This document shows, piece by piece, positions 55,011 to 63,998 of a stretch of 64,000 nucleotides of DNA. Made by a program: the position numbers and the translations under genes. Each line of letters starts with the position of its first letter. Position 1 is the stretch's first letter. The notes beneath the pieces are model-generated. The model was not told the origin of the DNA, ran no database searches, and saw only the letters and a program-made list of their open reading frames with translations. The stretch covers positions 343,977-407,976 of the forward strand of contig NZ_CM001436.1 of the NCBI RefSeq assembly GCF_000243255.1. Direction: 5' to 3'. Source of the DNA: Methanoplanus limicola DSM 2279. GTDB lineage: Archaea > Halobacteriota > Methanomicrobia > Methanomicrobiales > Methanomicrobiaceae.

Positions 55011-55288
55011 ACCGGATTTCATTATAGCAACCGGTCCATTATTAATCAGAATTCCTAAGGCCCTTTATTATGATGAAAACTTCCGGCCCCTTCTCATCAG
55101 CTTAAAACATGGATAATTCAGGAACCCTTATATTATTCAAAATTAAATATCCAAATGACAGTAATTAAAAATTAGGATAATTATTTTAGGCCATAAGATA
55201 TTTGGGGATGTTTGGATTAGTCATTACGTTAGCAATGATAAATCAGAAATTATTCTCTTGAAATATTCAAATTAAGAGGGATTGATCA

Positions 55289-57640
55289 ATGGAGACACAA
55301 CTATTCATAAAGAAAGAAAAATATTCGCATAAATCAGCAAAAAGAGCAACAAAATTCTATAAACTGCTATTACTTGTAACAATCGCATTATTCTCTGCTT
55401 TGCTTATTTCACCGGTTATGGCAGAAGAATATGGCACAGTTAATGTTAGAATTGATGAAGGCGCAATTACAGTTTTATCATCCGGAGACGGTTCATATTA
55501 TCTTGGCGAGGAAGTTACATTTTCCGGAACAAACACAGATACAAATGATCTCTATCTTTTCATAACCGGACCAAACCTGCCGCTAAATGGAGGTGTTTTA
55601 ACTGATCCTCAGACACCTGTAAGCACAGATCCAACTTCGCCGGACAATACACATGCAGCAGTAAAAACAGATGACACTTGGGAATACAAATGGAATACAT
55701 CCGGAGCATTACTTGATGCAGCCACCTATACGATCTATGCAACCGCAAATCCTGTTAACAAATCCTTGTTGTCATTAACAAAATATGATACTGTTTCAAT
55801 CGTTCTGGAAAAACCGTTTGTCACTGCCACAGTTTCTTCTTCAACGATCTTAAAAGGGGATGATCTTTATATAAGGGGAACAGCTACAGGAGATCCGCCT
55901 TCAGGTGTTGCAATATGGATTTTTGGCAAGAATTATTGGAATGGAGCAGCAGTTCCTATGCAGTATTCAGGAATGGTAACTGAAACTGTAAATGATGATA
56001 ATTCATTTGAATATCTTCTGGAATCTGCTGAAACTAAAAATCTTTCAGCAGGCCAATATTATGTAGTTGTCCAGCACCCGATGTACAATGGGCAATTTGA
56101 TGTAATAACGGATGCAGAAGAACAATGGGTGATTGTTAAGGATAGATTAAATATATATTACAATTCATTTGTTGTGTGGGGTGTGGGTTATCTACAGGGT
56201 TCTGATGCTTCAGAAGCGCTTATTGATGGCATAAACTCGCCATATGTTGACGACACATATTACAAGTTATCTTTTATTGTTGAGAACCCATGGATCAAAA
56301 TTGACTCTATAAGTGATCATCATGCCGGTGATCTGTTTACAATATCCGGAACAACAAACCTTGATGTTGGAACTGAAATTGTTATTGCGCTAACAGACTC
56401 ATTCTTCCAGGTCTCCGAAGAAAAAACTGATGATTTTTCCAACATTTCTTCAACAGTTCAGGTTGTAGAAGGAATAAATTACAATGAGTGGTCTTTGGAT
56501 ATTGACACTTCAGACTTCAGTGAGAACAATTACAAAGTTCAGGCCGAATCTATTGAATTTAATGTTTCTGCAACTGCAAACTTTAGCATAATCAACAGCA
56601 GCATTCCGATACCTACTCCAACCCCTACACCAGTAAAGCCAGTTTCAAAAGATATTGGAGCTGCAATTGTTTCTGCTTCTGCATCACCAGACAAATCTGA
56701 ATATGAAATAAAGGAGCCTGTATGTATAAAAGCTAATGCAGAATTGGAAAGTTCAGGAGATCAAACTTTTCCCGCACCACATTCACTTAAAGCATATACC
56801 GAACTTGACAATCCAGAGTGGCATTACATCATAAAAATCAATGGTCATGGGGAAGAGCAGGTAACAAAAGGAAAAAATCTGATTATATCCGGGTACCTTC
56901 TGGAGTATCCCTCAGATAAAAATGAAATCAAAATAGAATACCTCCTTGAAGGCAATATTCCAGAAATCAACGAAATATCCAACCAAACCCTTATTGGTTT
57001 AAGTCAGATAGATTCAAGTGGAAATATAGCGTCAAGTGGTCCTTTCCTCCTTCAAAGAACTGTTTATCCGGATTTGCCAGATCCACAATACAAATATGAG
57101 AAAATAATACTCAATAATGGATGGAACTTCATATCAACACCAAAAAAACTTGATCCTTCTGGCGGAAACAATACAGCCGGAAAGCTCTTTGGAAATGTTG
57201 ATTCCGGAGGTCACTCGGCCCTCATGTATAACGGATCAAACGGCGGGTGGGATGCAGTTAAAGCTGACACTATAATCAAACCACTTGATGCTCTCTGGAT
57301 ATACAGCAATTCAACAGAAAACCAGGACATTTATCTGACATTTGATTCAAACCCACTTCAGACACCACCATCCAAACATCTCAGCGCCGGATGGAACACT
57401 CTTGGGTATTCATCTACAAAATCTGCAACCACAAGAGATACCCTGATTGATGTCTCAGAAAAATGGACAAAAGTAATTGGATGGGATGCAGAAGAGCAAA
57501 ATTTTGAGGACACAATAATCAGCGGGGGAAGCGGGAACTATGCAGATTCAAGATCTATGCTGCCCGGAAAAGGTTATTGGGTCTGGATGAAAGATGAAGG
57601 AACAATCGCTTCATTAGCTATAAACTCTATGGAGGTATGA
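55289..57640 (+). CDS. Large secreted S-layer-like protein (DUF3821-type)
   Basis: A 783-residue exported protein with a signal peptide ending near residue 46 (LFSALLISPVMA). The N-terminal domains, with YYLGEEVTFSGTNTDTND and FITGPNLPLNGG, are the pattern seen in Methanomicrobiales surface proteins (DUF3821 and following S-layer-type beta domains). A TP linker (about 441-452) leads to further beta domains; the C-terminal part repeats GWNFISTPKKLD and GWNTLGYSSTKS. No transmembrane anchor or PGF-type sorting signal is visible. AAGAGGGATTGATC before ATG 55289 includes a fair ribosome site. The dockerin-like gene follows after 4 bp, so the two are coexpressed. Confidence 0.82.
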   Translation: METQLFIKKEKYSHKSAKRATKFYKLLLLVTIALFSALLISPVMAEEYGTVNVRIDEGAITVLSSGDGSYYLGEEVTFSGTNTDTNDLYLFITGPNLPLNGGVLTDPQTPVSTDPTSPDNTHAAVKTDDTWEYKWNTSGALLDAATYTIYATANPVNKSLLSLTKYDTVSIVLEKPFVTATVSSSTILKGDDLYIRGTATGDPPSGVAIWIFGKNYWNGAAVPMQYSGMVTETVNDDNSFEYLLESAETKNLSAGQYYVVVQHPMYNGQFDVITDAEEQWVIVKDRLNIYYNSFVVWGVGYLQGSDASEALIDGINSPYVDDTYYKLSFIVENPWIKIDSISDHHAGDLFTISGTTNLDVGTEIVIALTDSFFQVSEEKTDDFSNISSTVQVVEGINYNEWSLDIDTSDFSENNYKVQAESIEFNVSATANFSIINSSIPIPTPTPTPVKPVSKDIGAAIVSASASPDKSEYEIKEPVCIKANAELESSGDQTFPAPHSLKAYTELDNPEWHYIIKINGHGEEQVTKGKNLIISGYLLEYPSDKNEIKIEYLLEGNIPEINEISNQTLIGLSQIDSSGNIASSGPFLLQRTVYPDLPDPQYKYEKIILNNGWNFISTPKKLDPSGGNNTAGKLFGNVDSGGHSALMYNGSNGGWDAVKADTIIKPLDALWIYSNSTENQDIYLTFDSNPLQTPPSKHLSAGWNTLGYSSTKSATTRDTLIDVSEKWTKVIGWDAEEQNFEDTIISGGSGNYADSRSMLPGKGYWVWMKDEGTIASLAINSMEV

Positions 57641-57644
57641 AATT

Positions 57645-58223
57645 ATGATATTTCATAATTTTACATTAAAACGCTTAAATATCTCAATAATTGCACTGAT
57701 TTTAATATTTGGGATATTGACAGCAACCGCATCAGCTGACTCTGAAACAATCCCGACATTCCCCTGTGAATACTCCGGAAGCGTAACAATCGGAGACATA
57801 CCTGCTCCCGCCGGAACAATCATCAGGGCCTTTATCGGTGAGGAAGAGGCCGGAAGGATTACTGTAACAGATGCCGGATTTTACGGCGGTGTTGGTCTTT
57901 TTGACAACCGGCTTCTTGTTGAAGGAGATGCAGATGCAGCGAGTCAGGAAATAATCTTTAAGATATGGAGCAATAATGTCAGTGAAACTTTAGTCTATCA
58001 GCCCGGAGACAGCCGGACATTTGACCTCCATATTGCAGAACTTGAAGGAGATTTTAATACAAATGCCTTTGTTGACATTGGTGATGTCTCAAAGGTTGCC
58101 TACATGGTAGCAGATAAGATAGAACCGGAAATCTCAGCAGATTTCAACGGCAATGGTGAGGTTGATATAGGTGATGCTTCAAAGATTGCATACTTCTTTG
58201 TCCGGAATGTTGAATTCCTGTAA
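57645..58223 (+). CDS. Secreted dockerin-like protein
   Basis: A 192-residue exported protein: signal peptide (LILIFGILTATASA), a beta domain (about 35-130, YSGSVTIGDIPAPAGTIIRAF, FKIWSNNVSETL) and a C-terminal pair of calcium-binding dockerin repeats, GDFNTNAFVDIGDVSKVAYM and ADFNGNGEVDIGDASKIAYF, each with the D-x-N-x-N/D-x-x-V-D-x-x-D loop. Dockerins bind cohesins to build protein assemblies. GGAGGT 8 nt before ATG and the 4-bp gap show that it is in one operon with the S-layer-like gene. A cohesin-like gene is 4.3 kb away at 62565. Confidence 0.85.
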   Translation: MIFHNFTLKRLNISIIALILIFGILTATASADSETIPTFPCEYSGSVTIGDIPAPAGTIIRAFIGEEEAGRITVTDAGFYGGVGLFDNRLLVEGDADAASQEIIFKIWSNNVSETLVYQPGDSRTFDLHIAELEGDFNTNAFVDIGDVSKVAYMVADKIEPEISADFNGNGEVDIGDASKIAYFFVRNVEFL

Positions 58224-58254
58224 ATTCCCTTTTTTCTGAAATTTTCTCATCAGC

Positions 58255-59395
58255 ATAACTTCGGAAAGGCAAGCCACAAGCCTTCTGCCGCAGCAGTAGG
58301 CGCAGTGGCGGTAGTAAAACAGCCGAATGCCCTGAGTTCTCAGCGGCACTTTGGCGTTAGCAGGCCCAGTAAACCGGATAAAAATAGCGAACTTTTCACG
58401 CCTGAGTGAAACGAGGGTGGGAAGAGTGAGCGTCCGGAAGTGGTATTAAGCGAGTGAAGGAAAGACTCCGGAAAACCGGATTCCAGTATCACACCCGGCA
58501 AACCCTGGTGAAGTGAAAACTTCCGGCAGGAGATTTCAGTATAATAACCGGCCCGTCATCAATCTGAACTTATCTTATTATTTCTCATCGGCACAACTCC
58601 GGTAAGCAAGCCACAAGCCTTCTGCCGCAGCAGGAGGTGCAGTGGCGATAGTGGGATCAGCCGAATGACTCTGAGAAACTCAGAGGAATTGGGCGGTTCA
58701 CTCAACCGTTAAGTAACTGATAGCACTCTTCCAGACAAACCGGATTCCATTATAGCAACCGGCCCGTTATTAATCTGAATACCTCCGGCCCTTTGTTATG
58801 ATAGAATACATCCAGACAAACCGGATTGTTTGAGAAAACCATTCATCCAGATAAATCGCACAACTCCGGAGAGCAAGCCACAAGCCTTTTGCCGCAGCAA
58901 TAGGTGCAGTGGCGATAGTGGGATCAGCCGAATGACTCTGAGGAACTCAGAGGAATTGGGCGGTTCACTCAACCGTTAAGTAACTGATAGCACTCTTCCA
59001 GACAAACCGGATTCCATTATAGCAACCGGCCCGTTATTAATCTGAATACTTCCGCCCGTTTGTCACGGTGAAAACTTCCGGCAGAGGGTTTCAGCATAAC
59101 AGCCGGCATCCGGATATAATATATTCCTCCGGCCCGTTTTCATCAGCTTAAAACCCGGTAAGCAAGTGAAAGAGATCCTCCGGAAAACCCTGGTGAAGTG
59201 AAAACTTCCGGCAGGGGATTTCAGAGTAATAACCGGCCCGTTATTAATTTGAATACTTCCGGCCCTTTGTAATGGTGAAAACTTCCGTAAGAGGGTTTTA
59301 ACATAACAGCCGGCATTTGGATATAATAAATTCCTCCGGCCCGTTTTCATCAGCTTAAAACCCGGTAAGCAAGTGAAAGAGATCCTCCGGAGAAC
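58255..59395. repeat. Second repeat cluster with three more hairpin modules
   Basis: Core modules start at 58269 (close to those of the array), 58606 and 58873 (a diverged subtype). In the latter two the hairpin is CTCTGAG/CTCAGAG and the tail has CGGTT-CACTC-AACCG. The 58606 and 58873 copies continue into identical flanks (cactcttccagacaaaccgg...), making a ~265-bp duplication. A further pair of ~205-bp units (about 59068-59265 and 59272-59390) lacks the core and carries CCGGCAG and gaaagagatcctccgg motifs. No gene is supported here. Confidence 0.85.
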
Positions 59396-59429
59396 GTATG
59401 TCCTGACATTAGTAAAAAAAGATATAAAT

Positions 59430-60722
59430 TTAATATAACCGGACATTCACAGCCTTTTCGGACCATTCACCTCTCTTTTTATTAAAAGAAGGAACAACAT
59501 CAAAAATTACCTGACATCTATCTTTAATGTCTTCGGTCAGCTCATTTTTAAAACCAATGATACCTTCAGAACCGGGAGGATTAACAAAGAAGTATTCTCT
59601 CTCTTCATAACCGAGATAAATAATTCCTACAATATCGGTTTCAATGGGTTCTTCTTTAGGGATTTCTCTTTTGAATTCATCGCCTGCATCCAAATATTTC
59701 ATCCAGTAATCATTACAAATAGAAAGTAATTCCCCAACATTTCCATCAAAAGAACCAATCTGCATATCTTCAAGAGATTTCTGAAGTGTTTGTGGAATAG
59801 TCCATTTATTTTTAGCTCTTACCGCAGCAGCAAGCAGATAATGATTCCTGGCTTCGTTATCCATTCCAATTTTTCTAAAAACATCACCCAAATCTGCATA
59901 ATAGCCTACAAGGAACTCAGGTTTTTGACTGCCTGTAACAGACTTAACCAAATAATAAAGACCTTCATCAGTTCTGCCGGATTTTATGAACATACTTCCG
60001 TATTCATGGAACATATACGGATCAGGTTTTGTTATAACTCTTAAATCATTGAATGCTTCTTCTGCATTTTCATAATCTTCTAATTTTGAGTATGCTCTAA
60101 AAAGGTTGTATGCAAAAAATTTTTTGTGGTTTGGGAAATTATCAATAGCCCATTTACTTATTTGAATAGACTCATTGGCAGAACCAGTCTCAATAAGAGC
60201 TGTTATTTTGTAGTTTGTCCATCTCCCAAGATAACTCCATCCTTTTTTACCATCCGGAAGAGTCAGTCCTTCTTTGCTTAAAGATGCAGGATTTACAGCA
60301 TTTGCCCATTTTAGCAAAATATTCCAGTTTTTGTTCTCTTTTGCAGATTTCATTATCACAAAAGCAATTTTATTTACTGCTTGATCAGCTGCATTAAGTT
60401 TTAGTATCTTTTCTCCTTCACGATCAATATTTTCTAAAGGAACACCCCTTTTAGAGAGATTATCTACTATATCTGCAATAGTCCATGATATTTCATTACT
60501 TATCCAGTTAAGATAGAAATAATCAGAGGGGATTGATAAAGCAAAGGCTAAACCTTCTTTAAGCAGCTTTAATTTTCTTAAGCAGTTCAAAATTCCGGCA
60601 GCATCATATTCATTTCCATGACCTCCGTCCCACTTAAATTTATATTCTTCAAGTGCCTCAAGATACCTGCCACTTTTTCTTAATTCATTCGCATTTAATC
60701 GATTATTATCCCCAGATTCCAT
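59430..60722 (-). CDS. TPR protein with C-terminal cold-shock-like OB fold
   Basis: A 430-residue soluble protein. Most of it is TPR-like helical repeats (ELRKSGRYLEALEEYKFKW, AYNLFRAYSKLEDYENAEEAF, YADLGDVFRKIGMDNEARNHY, about 10-320). The last 70 residues look like a cold-shock/S1-type nucleic-acid-binding barrel: IVGIIYLGYEEREYFFV, GIIGFKNELTED, CQVIFDVVPSFNKKRGEWSEKAVNVR (in part), equivalent to the G-x-I...F-V...V-x-F...KG...A-x-N-V pattern. It starts 1 bp after the stop of the HhH gene, so the two form an operon. Function unknown; RNA binding is inferred. Confidence 0.75.
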   Translation of the reverse strand: MESGDNNRLNANELRKSGRYLEALEEYKFKWDGGHGNEYDAAGILNCLRKLKLLKEGLAFALSIPSDYFYLNWISNEISWTIADIVDNLSKRGVPLENIDREGEKILKLNAADQAVNKIAFVIMKSAKENKNWNILLKWANAVNPASLSKEGLTLPDGKKGWSYLGRWTNYKITALIETGSANESIQISKWAIDNFPNHKKFFAYNLFRAYSKLEDYENAEEAFNDLRVITKPDPYMFHEYGSMFIKSGRTDEGLYYLVKSVTGSQKPEFLVGYYADLGDVFRKIGMDNEARNHYLLAAAVRAKNKWTIPQTLQKSLEDMQIGSFDGNVGELLSICNDYWMKYLDAGDEFKREIPKEEPIETDIVGIIYLGYEEREYFFVNPPGSEGIIGFKNELTEDIKDRCQVIFDVVPSFNKKRGEWSEKAVNVRLY

Positions 60723-60723
60723 T

Positions 60724-61443
60724 TTAAATCCCCATTATTTTTTTGGATGCGTATGCAAACAATCCCATCTCTACGTCTGAAACAGTCCATTCACCATTAT
60801 TTCTAAGGCCATAGTAAACCATTTTTTCCGGATGGGGGCATACAACTTCCCTCCTATTTAGCTCATCAGCTATTCCTTTAAGGATTGCAATCCAATTGCC
60901 ATATTCTGAAGGCCAGCCCGGTTGGGTTTTAAGAATCGCCCATCGTCCGTTGTAATTTGTTGCCCGTAAATTCAGCAGTTGAATTTCTGAAACATTGTTA
61001 TCACCAATTCCAAACACTCTGACAATTCTTGTATCAAGTGCTCCGAACTCCTTAGGTACTGCAAATCTAAGGAGTTTAGTCAGATATGTAGGTCCAAATC
61101 CTTTGATTTGTGATTGAAGAATAGAAACCGCATTATCCGGTTCATCAATAAATGCTTTGGAAGGAGTTTCTTTATCGTATAAGCTTATGCGAATATAATC
61201 ATCACACCTGATGTTTGAGATTTTTGGAAGGCCACCCCATTGAGCAATTTCGATAAGACATTCTTTGTCAAGTAATCTCTCCTTTGCAAGGTTTGAAACC
61301 ATTAATTCAAGTCTGCAAATGTTTGGGTATCCATTTTTCCAGGAATCTTTATTCCAGCTATAGTCTTTGTAATTCTCTCTGAGGTCGACTTTACTCATTA
61401 TCAGTTCAACAATTTTTTTCCTTTGGTGTTCATTGATTTCCAT
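60724..61443 (-). CDS. HhH/OGG-fold DNA glycosylase-like protein
   Basis: A 239-residue protein with a helix-hairpin-helix region IKGFGPTYLTKLLRFAVP (about 112-130) followed by EFGALDTRIVRVFG, in which the Asp sits where HhH-GPD glycosylases have their catalytic Asp. The layout resembles the OGG-fold family of putative 8-oxoguanine glycosylases found in defence neighbourhoods rather than housekeeping MutY/Nth enzymes; there is no iron-sulfur cluster motif. It leads the operon with the TPR/OB-fold gene and is divergent from a CARF-HTH gene 58 bp away, whose palindromic operator lies just upstream. Confidence 0.7.
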   Translation of the reverse strand: MEINEHQRKKIVELIMSKVDLRENYKDYSWNKDSWKNGYPNICRLELMVSNLAKERLLDKECLIEIAQWGGLPKISNIRCDDYIRISLYDKETPSKAFIDEPDNAVSILQSQIKGFGPTYLTKLLRFAVPKEFGALDTRIVRVFGIGDNNVSEIQLLNLRATNYNGRWAILKTQPGWPSEYGNWIAILKGIADELNRREVVCPHPEKMVYYGLRNNGEWTVSDVEMGLFAYASKKIMGI

Positions 61444-61465
61444 TTAGATCACTCCTGTGGTCAAT

Positions 61466-61484
61466 ACTGTATAGGCCATACAGT
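61466..61484. promoter_or_regulatory. 19-bp palindrome in the divergent promoter (candidate CARF operator)
   Basis: ACTGTAT and ATACAGT form perfect 7-bp arms around AGGCC, midway between the starts of the HhH gene (61443) and the CARF gene (61502). Its position would cover the promoter on one or both sides, as expected for an autoregulated operator. Confidence 0.65.
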
Positions 61485-61501
61485 AAGATTAATAAGTTCA
61501 C

Positions 61502-62410
61502 GTGATAAACATGAACATTATGACCTATGTGAACAATGTGGGAACCATGACCTCCAACAAATATGTCGGAGAAAGAATCCATATAATTCCGCTGGGCCAT
61601 GAATATGATCGTGCAATTGCTCCTTTTACAAATTTAAAAGCGGAACGAGCATATGTCCTTTCTGTACCAGTAAATTCTGAATTAAATCCGGATATGCTTA
61701 AAAAACAGAATCACTTTACAAAGAAAGTTATCACTGAGCTTGAAAGAGCCGGGATAAAAGCTATTGATCAAAGAGTAAATCTCTTCGACATAAATGAAAC
61801 TTTGAAAGCTATCTCAATATTAATTGTAAATGAGAAAAAGAAAGGCAATGATGTCCTTGTTAATATGTCAGCATGCGGAAGAAAAACATCATTTGCTGCT
61901 GTTATGGCTGCTATGGTTCATAAAGTAGGGGTATATTATGTATCTGCAAATAATTATGTCGCAGACAATAATGGTGACCAATATTATGAACATGGCCTTA
62001 GCATTGTCGAAGATTTTAACAGACCAATTGAACTTTTAAGTCCATTCAAAATTATGCTGCCAAAATATGAATCACAAATAATTCTGAAGGAACTTTATGA
62101 ACAAAATGAAAAGAAATTAAGCCTTTTAGAGATTATCAAAAAACTAGGTTCTGATAAAAATAGTGTTGAAGGCTTTGAAAACTGTCCTTCAATCATAAAA
62201 GATACTAAAATAACTGATAGAATGGGATATAGATCCCTTCTGAACAAAGTAAACAGGAATTTTTTATCTGAATTATTGGAAAACAACTATATCGAACGGA
62301 AAAAATCAGGGAGAGAATATTATATTAAATTAACAGAGAGCGGAGAGACAATTGCCTGTGTTAGTGGTCTTTTAGAAGTCACCTCTTCTTCTCCGAATAG
62401 GATAAAATAA
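61502..62410 (+). CDS. CARF-HTH regulator of the HFX_2341/DUF6293 type
   Basis: A 302-residue protein. The CARF-type domain begins ERIHIIPLGHEYDRAIAPF (about 24-42), continues with AERAYVLSVPVN and has the nucleotide-loop motif NMSACGRKTSFAAVMAAM (121-138), the hallmark of the DUF6293 family. A linker follows and the C-terminal winged helix (about 195-290, MGYRSLLNKVNRNFLSELLE, YIERKKSGREYYIKLTESG) should bind DNA. The start is open: GTG 61502 gives the longest form, while ATG 61547 (MTSNKYVGERIH) fits the family N-terminus better. It is divergent from the HhH-TPR/OB operon. It is unlike the CARF gene at 46950 in sequence, so the pair are not a recent duplication. Confidence 0.85.
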   Translation: MINMNIMTYVNNVGTMTSNKYVGERIHIIPLGHEYDRAIAPFTNLKAERAYVLSVPVNSELNPDMLKKQNHFTKKVITELERAGIKAIDQRVNLFDINETLKAISILIVNEKKKGNDVLVNMSACGRKTSFAAVMAAMVHKVGVYYVSANNYVADNNGDQYYEHGLSIVEDFNRPIELLSPFKIMLPKYESQIILKELYEQNEKKLSLLEIIKKLGSDKNSVEGFENCPSIIKDTKITDRMGYRSLLNKVNRNFLSELLENNYIERKKSGREYYIKLTESGETIACVSGLLEVTSSSPNRIK

Positions 62411-62564
62411 TTATTCTGTGTTTTCAGTCCCATTAGGTAGTTACAAACCTAATAAACCGGGTGAAGATACTCTTTCTGAAATTTTAAATTACCGGATTAT
62501 AAAATTTCTTTTTAAATGGATATATTAAATAGTGATATATTGCAATATTTACTTTGGGATTATC

Positions 62565-63998
62565 ATGAAGTATAAACATTTATTACTAATTATTTTGCTT
62601 TTTTTTAATATTGTCCCTGTAATGGCTGAATCTGCCACTACAGTATCTGTCTCTAACATTTCTATCGAGGATGAAAATAATCAGATTGTTTCAATATTTC
62701 TTTCAGAATTGGGTGATTTTGAAATGCTTAAACTGTATTTATCCTTTGATCCTTCAATTGTCAATGTTAAAACTGTTAGGGTAAACAATTCAGTAATCCA
62801 AAATTCGGAGTTATTATCAGATACAAAAATAAGTAATGGTGCTCAGGACACAGGTTCTCTAAGTGCAACGATTAAATTTTCAGATACTGTCTCGCTTCAG
62901 AATAACACACCGGTTTTAGATATTGTTTTTTGTCCTACGAATAAAAGTGGATATTCCTATAATAGTGTTGGTTCATCATACCTGAAATCCGGTGCCTCCG
63001 AATTTATTCAAGTAAAAAATAGCATCGACGGGCAAATATTCTCAAAAGGATTTGGAGAACCTTTACACAACCAGGGAACTTTAAGTGCTCCAAATATCAC
63101 CTTAAAACCTGGATTCCAAGGGACTGGAATATTTGACATTAAAGATGTTGATGAAATATCCTATCTTTACATTAAGTTTTCTTACCTTGATGGAATATAT
63201 CTTGACTGCAGAAAGAATGAAACTTTTTCAGAATTCACGATTTCAGGTCAAGGAGGCGGAAGTGGATGGGGAGGAAAGAGTGTTTACTACGAATTCAAGT
63301 CAGATAATAATGTAAATATTACTGACACAAGATCAGTCCTTGACTTTGCCTTAACACCATTAACTGAGGGCATCTGGGATATTGAAATGGGGCAGGAATG
63401 TTCATACTCAACGATCAATGAAGATGGAATTCCAATTGAATACCCATTTAAAACACTGAATAATGGTAGCATACAGGTAATTGAAAATCCCGAAGAGACA
63501 ATGGTTAAAATAAACAATTGCACCATTTCATCAAATCAATCAGTTGTCAGTTCAATTGAAGTAAATAATTTAACAAATGCTGAAATGCTTAAACTGTATT
63601 TATCCTTTGATCCTTCAATTGTCAATGTTAAAACTGTTAGGGTAAACAATTCAGTAATCCAAAATTCGGAGTTATTATCAGATACAAAAATAAGTAATGG
63701 TGCTCAGGACACAGGTTCTCTAAGTGCAACGATTAAATTTTCAGATACTGTCTCGCTTCAGAATAACACACCGGTTTTAGATATTGTTTTTTGTCCTACG
63801 AATAAAAGTGGATATTCCTATAATAGTGTTGGTTCATCATACCTGAAATCCGGTGCCTCCGAATTTATTCAAGTAAAAAATAGCATCGACGGGCAAATAT
63901 TCTCAAAAGGATTTGGAGAACCTTTACACAACCGGGGAACTTTAAGTGCTCCAAATATCACCTTAAAACCTAGGATTCCAAGGGACTGGAATATTTGA
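62565..63998 (+). CDS. Secreted cohesin-like protein, interrupted by a frameshift near the window edge
   Basis: Signal peptide MKYKHLLLIILLFFNIVPVMA, then cohesin-type beta modules (TVSVSNISIEDENN, FEMLKLYLSFDPSIVNVK, SATIKFSDTVSL) alternating with a second beta domain. ATG 62565 is chosen since the 11 residues before it would spoil the signal peptide. The first module recurs almost unchanged 861 bp later; in that second copy an extra A at 63972 shifts the frame and brings a stop at 63998, whereas the first copy reads on. The gene therefore probably continued past the window. It could bind the dockerin-like protein 57645-58223. Confidence 0.75.
   Translation: MKYKHLLLIILLFFNIVPVMAESATTVSVSNISIEDENNQIVSIFLSELGDFEMLKLYLSFDPSIVNVKTVRVNNSVIQNSELLSDTKISNGAQDTGSLSATIKFSDTVSLQNNTPVLDIVFCPTNKSGYSYNSVGSSYLKSGASEFIQVKNSIDGQIFSKGFGEPLHNQGTLSAPNITLKPGFQGTGIFDIKDVDEISYLYIKFSYLDGIYLDCRKNETFSEFTISGQGGGSGWGGKSVYYEFKSDNNVNITDTRSVLDFALTPLTEGIWDIEMGQECSYSTINEDGIPIEYPFKTLNNGSIQVIENPEETMVKINNCTISSNQSVVSSIEVNNLTNAEMLKLYLSFDPSIVNVKTVRVNNSVIQNSELLSDTKISNGAQDTGSLSATIKFSDTVSLQNNTPVLDIVFCPTNKSGYSYNSVGSSYLKSGASEFIQVKNSIDGQIFSKGFGEPLHNRGTLSAPNITLKPRIPRDWNI
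62721..63138 (+). repeat. Internal duplication of the cohesin-like gene, copy A
   Basis: 418 bp that recur at 63582-64000 at a period of 861 bp with one substitution (A 63073 to G 63934) and one insertion. The similarity at DNA level, including silent sites, shows a recent duplication or gene conversion. Confidence 0.95.

Noticed and set aside
53964..55022. Similar minus-strand open frames (96 and 126 codons) inside the 340-bp array, sharing FLSGLLGLLTPNAAE
   Set aside because: They are similar only because the repeats are; they differ by frame-breaking changes between units, have odd composition and no start signals. I treat the array as non-coding.
53570..59395. CRISPR array
   Set aside because: Units are 200-340 bp and internally alike, with no short repeat/unique spacer alternation, and no cas gene is present.
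46950..62410. Type III CRISPR ancillary locus on the basis of two CARF proteins
   Set aside because: Neither CARF protein has a nuclease domain and there is no cas10, csm/cmr or array in the window; regulators are the better reading.
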